From contig OX291544.1 of assembly GCA_946406115.1 (NCBI GenBank), forward strand, positions 18,803,521 to 18,867,520: a DNA stretch of 64,000 bases, in the 5' to 3' direction. The notes beneath the pieces were generated by a model. That model worked only from the letters and a program-made list of their open reading frames with translations, did not search any database and had not been told where the DNA came from. Below are positions 12,565 to 24,200 of this stretch, one piece after another; position 1 is the stretch's first letter, and each line of letters opens with the position of its first letter. Made by a program: the position numbers and the translations under genes. Source of the stretch: Apoda limacodes. Its lineage: Eukaryota; Arthropoda; Insecta; Lepidoptera; Limacodidae.

Positions 12565-12739
12565 ATAACTACTATTCCTACACCAATTTTAGAGCGATAA
12601 GATAAAATATAGGAAAACCAGTGGCAATATCAATAAATTATACGTCAGTTCATTTATTTTTGTTTTTCTTAAGGGTCCTGATAAACTTTGACTTTTAAGA
12701 TATAACTGGGTAACTCCCTGGGTTTTTAAGTAGTTCGTT

Positions 12740-12995
12740 TTGTTTTAGCATAGCGTTTTGTTGTAATGCCAGCCAGCCAGATATGAGTACAAACAAATAC
12801 ATTTGAACATTTGGTTTGGCACGGGTATTTGATAATTTACGCAATTTTTTGTAAATAAATACATATCATACATAAATACACCCAGACTCAAGACAAACAC
12901 AAAAAGTTTGTCCAGTGCAGGAATCGAACCCACACCCTCTGCACAGCAGAGCTACCAACTCTGCGAGGGTAATCACACCGACAAAGTAGTAAAAT
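12740..12995 (-). mobile_element. tRNA-derived SINE
   Basis: On the minus strand from about 12990, a tRNA-like head contains a B-box (GGTTCGATTCC) and an A-box-like TGGTAGCTCTG. It is followed by a body with TTTGTGTTTGTCTTGAGTC and an AT-rich tail. The head does not fold as a complete functional tRNA, because the acceptor side is lost into the SINE body. Confidence 0.65.
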
Positions 12996-13924
12996 AAAAT
13001 AATGAAAAAAAGAACAGCGGCACTCGGGGCCTGCCGCGGTAAAGCTATTGCATAGCATTTTTTATCAACTTATGCAATTATAATTATTTATTTATGCAGT
13101 ATTTATTTTCTTTGATATTAATTCAAGTTTTCTTTGATATTAATTCAAGTTACTCTTTTTGAGCGTGGTGATCGATAAGAAAACAATTTTTTCTTTTATT
13201 GAATCAATGAGAAGTTAATATCGTTTAAAAAATTTTCGTTGGCGGCAGCGGGGTGGGCTTTTAGTATCAGCTCTTGCAGCTTGGAGATCATTTGTTGTAC
13301 TGTGGCTGAGCAACGAGTTGTTGTATAAACGCAGTGGCAACGGCTTATTGACAAAAACTGGTTTACCTCAGCATCGTTTTTCACAGTATATATTAGCAGT
13401 AACAGTTATGTCGTATGGATTAGAAGCTGTGATAAAGTACACTGATGAGGGTAGATGCTGAACAAAGATCCATCGAACAAAATGAGCACTTATTATTTTC
13501 GTGAGTAATTTATTTTTATCGCAATTATATTGGTAATATGTCCTGAGGTCCAGTGGTACCACGGTTACGTTTTCCTAGTTCCTAGTTACTTAGTTTTTTG
13601 TTACCCTGGTTCCACTGATCTTGGTCTGTCAAAAAAATTAGGTTTTCAGTTTGACCGGGATTATCTCGCGTTTGGTTAACCGATTTTGATGCGGTTTCCT
13701 TTCTTTCTATTTTTTCACAACAACGCCATCTATTGTCAAGTGGTAAAAATTTGCCTACAGGTTTGTATTTGTCAGGAAGAGTCATATTTTTCAATTTATC
13801 ATTGCCTGAAAACACGGATAAAACGACGTTTCTGAAAATGAAACCCAGCTAGATCGATTTATCGCCCCCGAATCGCCCTGCATACAAAATTTTATGAAAA
13901 TCGTTGGAGCCGTTTCCGAGATTC

Positions 13925-13974
13925 AGATTATAAATATATTAATATATAATAATATATAATAATATATATATATG
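13925..13974. repeat. AT microsatellite
   Basis: Runs of AATATATAATA followed by TATATATATATA. It is a simple repeat within the foldback-like block. Confidence 0.8.
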
Positions 13975-14158
13975 CTGGTTTAAAGGTATAAGATACCAAA
14001 TCGCGCTTCAAGTGTGCCTATAAAAATTTCAAGCAAGAGTTCGTTTTATTTCTCCAGGATTCCTCAGAATATACCCTAACCTGATGACCTATGCTCACCA
14101 TAGGAATCCATTTGATGTTTGATGTTCCCTCTCCAGAATATAACAAATACTTTTCTGA

Positions 14159-14668
14159 AAACCGCATCAAAATCAGTTCAGCCAAACGCGAGATAATCGC
14201 GGACAAACATACCTACATACAAACATACAGGTCAAACTGAGATCCTCCTTTTACTTGAATTCGGTAAAAAAATAAAAAGCAAGAAAGAAAACCGCATTGA
14301 AATCGGTTCAGCCAAACGCGAGATAATCGCAGAAAAACATACATACATACAAACATACAGATCAAACTGAGAACCTAATTTTTTTGAAGTCGTTTAAAAA
14401 ATAGAAAGAAAGAAAACCGCATCAAAATTGGTACAGCTCAACGCGATATAATCGGGGGACAAACATATATACGTACAAACATACAGATCTAACTGAGAAC
14501 CACCTTTTATTTGAAGTCGGTTAAGAAATAGAAAGAAAGAAAATCGGTTCAGCCTAATGCGAGATAATCGTGGACAAACATACATACATAAAATCATACA
14601 TACAGGTCAAACTGAGAACCCCCTTTTTTTTGGAGTCCTTTAAAAAGTAGAAAGAAAGAAAGGAAACA
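14159..14668. repeat. Four tandem copies of a roughly 125-bp unit
   Basis: Units start near 14159, 14289, 14414 and 14541. Each contains AACCGCATCAAAATCGGTTC (variants), then ACGCGAGATAATCG, a CATACATACAAACATACAG stretch, GTCAAACTGAGAACC, and ends in an AGAAAGAAAG run. An inverted single unit lies at 13620-13715. Short open frames across the array are not conserved between units. Confidence 0.85.
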
Positions 14669-14803
14669 CGTGTATTTATCGCAACATGCACAAGATCAGT
14701 GGTCCCAGGGTTAGAAAAAACTAACCGTGGTACCCCAGTGGTACCACGGTTAGGAAAAAGTAGCCGTGGTACCATTGGTGGTACTACTGGGTGTATCACG
14801 GTT

Positions 14804-16929
14804 AACAAACGCTGAGGTCCTGTATCTGGAGATCAATCGCGATCATTTAGTTCATTTGCCTTTTTACAGAACATAGGACAGAAATGTACTATAAATGTAC
14901 TAATGTTGTTTTAACGCATACGTGCTAAGCCTGTCATAGATTGAGTACTATTAGCTTCTACAATCGTCTTTAATTATCGATCATAGACTAATTTTTCTAA
15001 TCAATTTTTTTCAAAACTGAGGGGTAGAGTGCTGTAAATATTAGCAAGTATGTAGATCAGGAAATGAAATAATAAGCAGAAATGCAAGGCCTGCCTACAA
15101 CCTTCACTATTGCATCACAGACAAATATATGCACGTAGCGAGAGAATCGATACAGTTAATTTAGTATTTAAGTGCTAAACTCCTAAACACTCCGGAACTC
15201 CTAAACACTGTCTATGCAGTAAACTCCTAGTTAAGACCAGCTGTTACTCTGTAAGTTACTCAGTAAATACTTTATTGTAACTTTGCTAAACTATACAACA
15301 ATATTAAGTTGTTCAGTGATTATTATTTACGGTAACTTGCTGCTGGAAACGAAAATGACCATTGTCGTTACAATAGTACCCATGTAGCTTTATAGTTTTT
15401 CAGTTTTTTCATAGCAGCAGCATTTTTCCAGCATTCCAATAGTAATAGCTTTTGTTGCTTCAATGGCAATGAATTTTTTTTGCAACTAAAAGTAAGGGTA
15501 GAACTCTTTACACAAAACTCAGGATTGTAATTTTTTGGGCCCCCCATTACCTGCAAAATGCATATGAGCTTTGTTGAAGATTAGACTTACTTATTTCTCT
15601 ACTCTTTGTAAAATTGTATTGTATTGTGCCATCAAAATAAACGAAACTTGGGATCCAGAAATGGCAGAGCTAATCAATCAATAAAATTTTGTAAGCGAAT
15701 GTTTATGTCCAAAAGGAATTCTAGAAAATCCTAAATGCCCTTGAGAAATATCAAATGCAATCTTAGTGGCGTCATCTGTGTTTCTCGAGATCTGATGCAA
15801 TGTTTCTTGCGGCTTACTAAATTGGAGAGTAGTATTTGATTCCAGGAAACTTAACGACATACCGCAAATGGCCGAAATACTACAGCGGAAGCCCAGAAAC
15901 AGTTAAAGTCAACGCTAAACTTGGCCTCAGGATTGCATCAGATCTCGAGAAACACAGATGACGCCACTAAGATTGCATTTGATATTTCTCAAGGGCATTT
16001 AGGATTTTCTAGAATTCCTTTTGGACATAAACATTCGCTTACAAAATTTTATTGATTGATTAGCTCTGCCATTTCTGGATCCCAAGTTTCGTTTATTTTG
16101 ATGGCACAATACAATACAATTTTACAAAGAGTAGAGAAATAAGTAAGTCTAATCTTCAACAAAGCTCATATGCATTTTGCAGGTAATGGGGGGCCCAAAA
16201 AATTACAATCCTGAGTTTTGTGTAAAGAGTTCTACCCTTACTTTTAGTTGCAAAAAAAATTCATTGCCATTGAAGCAACAAAAGCTATTACTATTGGAAT
16301 GCTGGAAAAATGCTGCTGCTATGAAAAAACTGAAAAACTATAAAGCTACATGGGTACTATTGTAACGACAATGGTCATTTTCGTTTCCAGCAGCAAGTTA
16401 CCGTAAATAATAATCACTGAACAACTTAATATTGTTGTATAGTTTAGCAAAGTTACAATAAAGTATTTACTGAGTAACTTACAGAGTAACAGCTGGTCTT
16501 AACTAGGAGTTTACTGCATAGACAGTGTTTAGGAGTTCCGGAGTGTTTAGGAGTTTAGCACTTAAATACTAAATTAACTGTATCGATTCTCTCGCTACGT
16601 GCATATATTTGTCTGTGATGCAATAGTGAAGGTTGTAGGCAGGCCTTGCATTTCTGCTTATTATTTCATTTCCTGATCTACATACTTGCTAATATTTACA
16701 GCACTCTACCCCTCAGTTTTGAAAAAAATTGATTAGAAAAATTAGTCTATGATCGATAATTAAAGACGATTGTAGAAGCTAATAGTACTCAATCTATGAC
16801 AGGCTTAGCACGTATGCGTTAAAACAACATTAGTACATTTATAGTACATTTCTGTCCTATGTTCTGTAAAAAGGCAAATGAACTAAATGATCGCGATTGA
16901 TCTCCAGATACAGGACCTCAGCGTTTGTT
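14804..16929. repeat. 2.1-kb palindrome: 998-bp inverted arms around a 130-bp spacer
   Basis: The left arm is 14804-15801 and the right arm 15932-16929. Every mirrored pair of positions sums to 31733, meaning no indel at the points I checked, and every stretch I compared was identical. The same 62-codon open frame (starting MQVMGGPKNYNPEF) occurs on the minus strand at 15368-15556 and the plus strand at 16177-16365. A second frame running out of the spacer on the minus strand (15678-15860, MSLSFLESNTTLQF) has a coding-like look but no family I recognise. A TTTCTT..CTTACTAAATTGG motif lies just right of each arm (15803 and 16933). The arm identity implies very recent origin or an assembly fold-back. 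Confidence 0.9.
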
Positions 16930-17464
16930 CTTGTTTCTTTCAGCTTACTAAATTGGGAACGACCGGTACGAATTAAGGTGACGACGTTATTTTGTCAAGC
17001 ATTTAGTTGATTGCTCTTTCTGGGAAACTAAGATTTTATATGAATGGAACTGTAACAAGAAGTTTCGATATAATATCTTCTAATATCAGCGTTTGAGAGG
17101 GATATGATCTCTATGTAATTAGGGTAATAAGTTAAGTCATTTTAAAACCGGTAAATGCGATCAGAAATGTTTGTATTTTATATCAAAAACTTTAATGCAA
17201 AAAGGTGATACATCGATTCCAACATTGACAACGGATGTTAATGTAAATTTCAGGTAAGTTGCCACCAATACAGGTTATATTAATATGTTGTAACTGAATG
17301 TTTACTGTTTTATTACATTTAACTTAGACCTGGCTGTTGGCCATTTGTCTTCGAATATTATGATTAAGATTTTCCAGATCTTGTAGAAGCTTACATTTCG
17401 CCTGCTGTAAAGCGTTCACTGCACCATATGGAGTGCTACTCCCGAGTTGCCGACTCTCACCTCA

Positions 17465-17790
17465 GTCATCCTCTTGTGAGTTTCGGATCGTAAACAATTC
17501 TCTCAGACTCGTTGAACGTAGTCAGAAGGGCATGGCTGGTATTCGGGTGCATCTGCCGAGAAATGGCAGCAGTACTTCGTGTGGTGCCAGAGCTGTGACT
17601 TATAAAGCAACAATCTTTATCCCAAGATAAATTACAGCTTCGATCTGTTGTGTTCACCAAGTTTTTTGAACGCCAGCTTCACCTCGTCTATTCTACTGAC
17701 TCTAATCTAATGATCTCGGAAGAGAGCGTCACTGAAGATACCAACGAAGGATTCCAAGTTCTTAATGACGGTAAAAGGCGTGTTATGGAA
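17465..17790 (-). mobile_element. Diverged LINE fragment (jockey/CR1 group)
   Basis: On the minus strand this matches the region of the 8341-11890 LINE around its conserved SQVRPHMEYCCHLW tail (shared bases include AGATGGCAGCAGTACT-type and ACCAAGTTTTTTG.ACGCCAGCTTCACCT). All frames are interrupted. Confidence 0.65.
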
Positions 17791-18224
17791 TTGAGTAGTT
17801 AAAAATAAAAGTAAAATGTTTCTGTATATGGGGGGCTAAGTCACGTGGCTTTAAGTGGAGTTCTAGTGACCTCATTACATCCACTTAAACTGCGCACTTC
17901 TATCCGTTTGACTTTTTTACTGTTATGTGAAGATCTTTACTGCATTCATGCAACAGCTACAAAAATGACAAAAAATCTTTTAATAGTTGTGAACTTCTGT
18001 AATATTTCACTGCCTTGTTGGACTTGAAGATGGTCTGTAATTTCATCTAGACGCTGATTACAACACAACATAAAATCATTTGCATTTGTTTCAGAAATGT
18101 TTACAAACAAAGGATATCAGTTTTAGTACTTAATGATAAGATATTTAAAAGATATTCTTATTAATTATGTAAGGTAATTTTAATTAAATGTCAGCATTTG
18201 TTCGCAGCGACAAGTCATTAATTA

Positions 18225-21200
18225 CTACAGTGCCCAAACACGAACGTAGTCAACGTGTAGGGAAGCATCTTGACCATCGTTGACACCTAAGTTCCACGTC
18301 GGTAACCAAGCCGATCGACCATTCCAGAAATCCGTCGCCGCCTGCAATTGCAATAAATATATCTATTGATAAATAAGTATGGTAATATGAGAGTTATCTA
18401 CCTACACAATAACATTAGATTAATTGTACTCATATCTTCGAAGTACTCATATCAAGGAAGTACTTTTTGAGTAAAATAAGTAAAACTATTTTTTCTTGTT
18501 TGGGAATGGGAAACACTCCATCACGCGATTTCACCTGGCTAAATGGAACTCTTAATTTTAAATAATAAATTAATATATTAAATCAAAATATGTTTGCTGT
18601 TATGCGTAATTCGCGAAGTACCACATCAGTTCATACAGGTTAGCATTACTACGTATTTTGTGATCCAGATATATTTTTATTATTATCAGTTTTTACTGAG
18701 TGATACGTAATCTTAGAGGCCTAAAGTTTCGTCTCCAAGTCGTTATCAACAACTGGTGTCAACACGCAGTAGAAAAAACCGGCCAAGTGCGAGTCGGACT
18801 AGCACACGAAGGGTTCCGTACCATTTCTATAAAAACAGCAAAAAAAGAAAATCACGTTTGTTGTATGGGAGCCGTGAATATTTCAAGCATTTAAATGTTG
18901 CCATTATCTATATCGAGCAAAAACGAGAAAAAATTACGTGATTAAGAGCCGTTATTAAGAGCCGCCTTAAATTTTTTTTTATTATTTTTTTAGTTAGTCT
19001 TTGTATAATATATACCTGTTGCCGCTTTAACAATAGCGGCAACAGAAATACATCATTATTGAAAATTTCAACTGTCTATCACGGTTCATGAGATACAGCC
19101 TGGTGACAGACGGATAGACGTAAGGACAGCTAAGTCTTAGTAATAGGGTCCCGTTTTTTACCCTTTGGGTACGGAACCCTAAAAATTATAGTTGCAACTT
19201 ACAAAGTTCACGTTAAATATAAACAACATCATGTTTAGAAGTATTGTATCTGAGTCTACAATCTACATATTTCTTATTTTGTACCTACTATGTAAGTATT
19301 CCTAATTACTTAAAATTTCCGAACTTGATGAATTTTTTGACTTTACCAAGAAAATACACACGTCAAAAAAGTACAATCAATATGTATTCATTTGAATTTT
19401 CGAATGGATTTTTACACACATTGTAATGTTTGTATTTGTTTTGTAAATACATTATAACTTTAGTTTTTTTTTGATGTCAAACTAAAATTTTAATCAAGTT
19501 TTTCTTTTAATTACAATAATGAGCAATATTTGTATTATATCATACGTAGTTTTCTTTGACGTAGTACAAACGGTAGGGATCCAAGTAAGATTTTTTTTTT
19601 ATGTTAGATAAAATTAATTTACTAAAATTTATTGCAAAATTATTGGATAATATAATATAAAGTGTGGACTCCTCTATGGTTTCAAGCTTGTCGGCATCAA
19701 TTTTTAGCATTTAGATATATATAATTGAGGAGTTTTATAAATTCTAGGGCTTTGTCACTTCGTCCAAGACTTTTAGAACACGTCTCTCGAGCATGTCCTA
19801 TGCGTGTTTAATGGCAATTATGCAGGCCAGGGTAATTAGGTTTGCTAAGATGTTTTCTATTGCTAATTACTCACCGGTCCTCCGAAGTTCAATAAAAACA
19901 AAAAGTGTTACTTCTTTAGGGTCATACTAGATGTTTGTTAATTTTATACAGAAATTTTAGTTTATTTGAAGTAACCCCTCAGTTAATGTATGTATTATAG
20001 ACACTATAAGTGTCATAAACTCGCAATATAAAGCAGAGTCGAGATATTACTCACTACATCCTTACGTATTAATTCCGCTGTCCAATATACTAATAAAATG
20101 TAAACGTTTTACCTGCGGTGAGTTGTTTGACCACGGTTTTGAATATGGATTCCAAACGCCGTCAGGAAAGAATCCATTGGTGCCGCCCACAGCCAAATTT
20201 ATTATGATGTAGAACTGAAATGTAACATGTTATTAGTCTTTTTTAGTGGTTTAAATGAGAATAAAACAGTCAATCACAAAGAAAATTTATTTAGAAATTT
20301 AGAAAATTCATTATATAATATTGAAGTCTTTTCTCTTATTTAGAACTATCTTCTGCGGGCGACTTCGTCTGCGTGGACTTTAAAAAAAAAGACACCTTTC
20401 GACTTTTAACGATTTCATCTACCAAAACTTCGAAATTCTCATACAAATTTTAATCCCCTAGTTTGCCATCCGGAATAGTTTAAAAAGACGGTTAAACAAT
20501 TTAATCTTAATTTAACTTACAGTCTACATAACATTTTTTATGCAATTAGCTTTAAAAATGACGACACATTCCGTACAAACGCCCAAACCCAATTTAACCA
20601 TCCTAAGGGATGAATTTTGCAAAATCCTTTCTCAGTACTCACTCACGTTGTAACAGAAACCCCTGCGCAAAATTCCAAGTCTTTAGACATAAAGATAACG
20701 GAGATCTCTTACAAATTTTATCCCCTAATTCGCCCCCTAGGGGATGAATATCCAAAGGACAAAAGCACGTCAATCTTACTTTTTAAATTAAAGGTCACTA
20801 ACCAATTTTATGCATTTAGCTTAAGAAATTACGGATTTAGATAGAAACACTTAACCCCCATTTTACCCCCTTAGGGGATGAATTTTGCAAAATCCTTTCT
20901 TAGTGTTCGCGTACGTAATAACAGGATCCTTTATGCAAAATTACAAGTCTCTAGACCCAGTAGTTTAGTGGCTTGAGTCAGTCAGTCAGTTTACTCTTAT
21001 ATATAAAGTAATATATATATGTATTTTATATATATGTATAAAAGAAACATATAGCATATTTTATTTTATTATTCTTAGGTTTTCTTTAGGATGATGGGAA
21101 AATACACAATTTATGTCCCAAGCAATATTCAACTATAGAAAAATAACTTAAGTAATGGTTCAATTAGTGTTATGTAATAATAATAATAACGTGGTCCTAT

Positions 21201-24200
21201 TTCAATCGCAAATACTCCAACTTTTGTTTTTGGCACTTAGAGCCTGTTCGGCGTGACATTAACCTTGGTGTAGGCTCGCTGCAACGCACGCTCGGCCGTT
21301 GTTGTTCAGTTCAGTCTTTTGCCGCAGGTTGGAAGCGATACTCGCGTATTGCGTCTTGTTAGTGTATTCGCTCGCTTTGGAATTTTGTGAAGAACTTTTG
21401 AAAAGTCAATACAAGTCAAATCCCGCGTTCGATGGGAAATATTATCGTCGTGGTATCGACGCGAGTTTGTTGCAAACAGTGTGCTAGAAGTGTGATGTGA
21501 TTAGCCTCTGGACATAGCTGCCCGCAGCATCATTAGTACCAGGAACCACAGTGACACCCTCAAAGTTTGAATTAAACCCTACTTGTGTGTTGTTTTAAAG
21601 TAATTTTCCTATCCTTAGAGTAGGTCCCTTCGTAGATAACATAAGCACAGACCGACGCCTAGGTCCCTAGTGCCGCCGCGACGACCAGTAGCGCTATGAG
21701 GTGAGTGATAGAATTTAGTATATGGATATACAACAGAGACTTTTTTATTTCTGGTATTCATCAACGTCTGGTGTCCGCCGTATCAGATTTATGACTCAGT
21801 GTGTTCGTTCATATCTTATACTTTATTCACTGAATCTTTTAAATTACGTAATGTTACATGCAATGCAAAACAACTTTCACAATTATGTACTTAAAATAAA
21901 ATTAAAATGCGAACCTTTTCATCGAACGGTGCCATTTTGGAACCATACCTCCATGGGTTCAAAATGCTAGGATTGCTGTTGAATCGTCCGTGCTCCCAAA
22001 ATCCTCCACTACCTGGTGTGACTCGGCCGAGCTCGACATCATCGATACTGAATCTTATGTAGTCTGTGATATAAGAAAGGACATGTGCAAGTATGGCTTA
22101 CGCCCGAGAATTTTGTCTACAAACACAAAAATACATCATATAAACAATATTTTAGATTAGTCTGGTCAACATGTACCTTTTTGAGTGAAATTTTTGTATA
22201 GTCTCCGAAAATTACGATCAAGGTGTCATTCGATTCGGAAATTATGTAGAAAGTTTAAGAAAAAGTTCCAAAAGGTGCTGATGAAAATTGCAAAAGTAAT
22301 AAACAATTTAAAAAAAAAAAAGTAGTGGTTTGGTTTTTTTTGAATATCTCGAAAACTATCAAAGATATTCGAAATTTAAAAAAAGATCTGAAAAGAGGAG
22401 GAAATTTCCTAAAAAAAAGTCATGCCTCCCGGAACTGTATCTTTAATATTTATAATTTTTACGGAGCCCTGAAAACAGCGCTAAAAGCGGGTAGTCTGGC
22501 TTCCGCTCGCGATTTGTCATTCGGACACGGTAACAATAAAAATCATTTTAACATATTAAATATGAATATTAAGGAATAAAAAAATTTTAGTACTATTGGG
22601 ATATATAAATGAACAATAATCCGTAGGCGAAAAATTTTTATCCCCATTTTTCCATTAGTTATGCATTAGTTAATTAACTACTTTTTCTGAATAGAATGTT
22701 AACAGAAAAAACCTGATTATTATTAAACTACAACCCTAGGATTTTTTTCACTGCGTGGAGTTATATTGAAAAGGCATTAAAATAGATCCCCGTTGGAAAA
22801 ATTTAAAAATGTTAATTTTCCACTAACTATTTTATTAACAATCGAAAACATTAAAAAATTAAAAACTGCATAAAAGTTATTAAACAAATTTTGTTTTTCA
22901 AATATTTCAAATTTTATGATTTCTAACGGTTAAAAGTTACATGAAAATATTTTTTTTTAATTTTTTACCGCGATTGTTTAAATAATTGTTATAAACAAAT
23001 GCATTGTTTATAAGATAATCAACAAATTTTTTTTCCTAATCTACTTGTCGATATAAATTATGATTTTTAAGAAAAAAAATATTCCCTAAAAAAAATTATT
23101 TATTGCTATAAAATGCATTTCTTAATTAACAATTGTTTTTTACCACTAAATATAAATATTAAGGAACCATTTTTTCTCTAAAAATCATAAATTCTATTGT
23201 TCTTAAATATTCTGGAAAAAAAATTTTTTTTTTTCATTTTTTATTTGTTTATTTAATAAACAATTTGTTATAAACAAATGGATTGTCTTACTTTATTTTT
23301 TTTTTAATTCGTAATTTAATTATAAAAACAGCTATGTATTATTTTTTATAAAAAAATTTTTTTAACTATTTTTTATATAACTTTTAATATTTTTATGTCC
23401 TAAAATTTGCCTTTTTATCTCGCTCTTTTTCTTTTATAATTGGTATAACTTTTAAACTATTATATATACGACAATTATACTTCAAGTCGTTTTTATTCAC
23501 TATAAATTAATGAACAATTTAAGCTTTTAACTTCAGCTCTAGCTCTATTATTTATGTTAATTATTGACAATTGTTTATAAAAAATAAACCTTTTTTTTTA
23601 AAAAAATTTAGGAAAAAAAATTTGTTGATTATCTTATAAACAATGCATTTGTTTATAACAATTATTTAAACAATCGCGGTAAAAAATTAAAAAAAAAATA
23701 TTTTCATGTAACTTTTAACCGTTAGAAATCATAAAATTTGAAATATTTGAAAAACAAAATTTTTTTAATAACTTTTATGCAGTTTTTAATTTTTTAATGT
23801 TTTCGATTGTTAATAAAAAAGTGGAAAATTAACATTTTTAAATTTTTCCAACGGGGATCTATTTTAATGCCTTTTCAATATAACTCCACGAAGTGAAAAA
23901 ATCCTAGGGTTGTAGTTTAATAATAATCAGGTTTTTTCTGTTAACATTCTATTCAGAAAAAGTAGTTAATTAACTAATGCATAACTAATGGAAAAATGGG
24001 GATAAAAATTTTTCGCCTACGGATTATTGTTCATTTATATATCCCAATAGTACTAAAAATTTTTTATTCCTTAATATTCATATTTAATATGTTAAAATGA
24101 TTTTTATTGTTACCGTGTCCGTAAAAATTATAAATATTAAAGATACAGTTCCGGGAGGCATGACTTTTTTTTAGGAAATTTCCTCCTCTTTTCAGATCTT

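Larger units (their letters stand above)
13546..14812. repeat. Foldback-like block with GGTACC hairpins at both ends
   Basis: Variants of CCAGTGGTACCACGGTT occur at about 13548-13566 and again at 14690-14810. At 14721-14753 there is a 14-bp perfect hairpin (CTAACCGTGGTACC, 5-base loop, inverse). Inside, the segment at 13620-13715 is the inverse of the tandem unit found at 14159-14668. An AT microsatellite fills 13925-13974. No transposase is seen. Boundaries are approximate, and the reading as one element is inference. Confidence 0.5.

Noticed and set aside
12905..12990. tRNA gene
   Set aside because: B-box and T-arm look right, but the cloverleaf is incomplete and the sequence continues into a SINE body with an AT tail.
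13582..13815. 77-codon minus-strand frame (starts MFSGNDKLKNMTLPDK)
   Set aside because: It overlaps the inverted copy of the 125-bp repeat unit and has no family resemblance.
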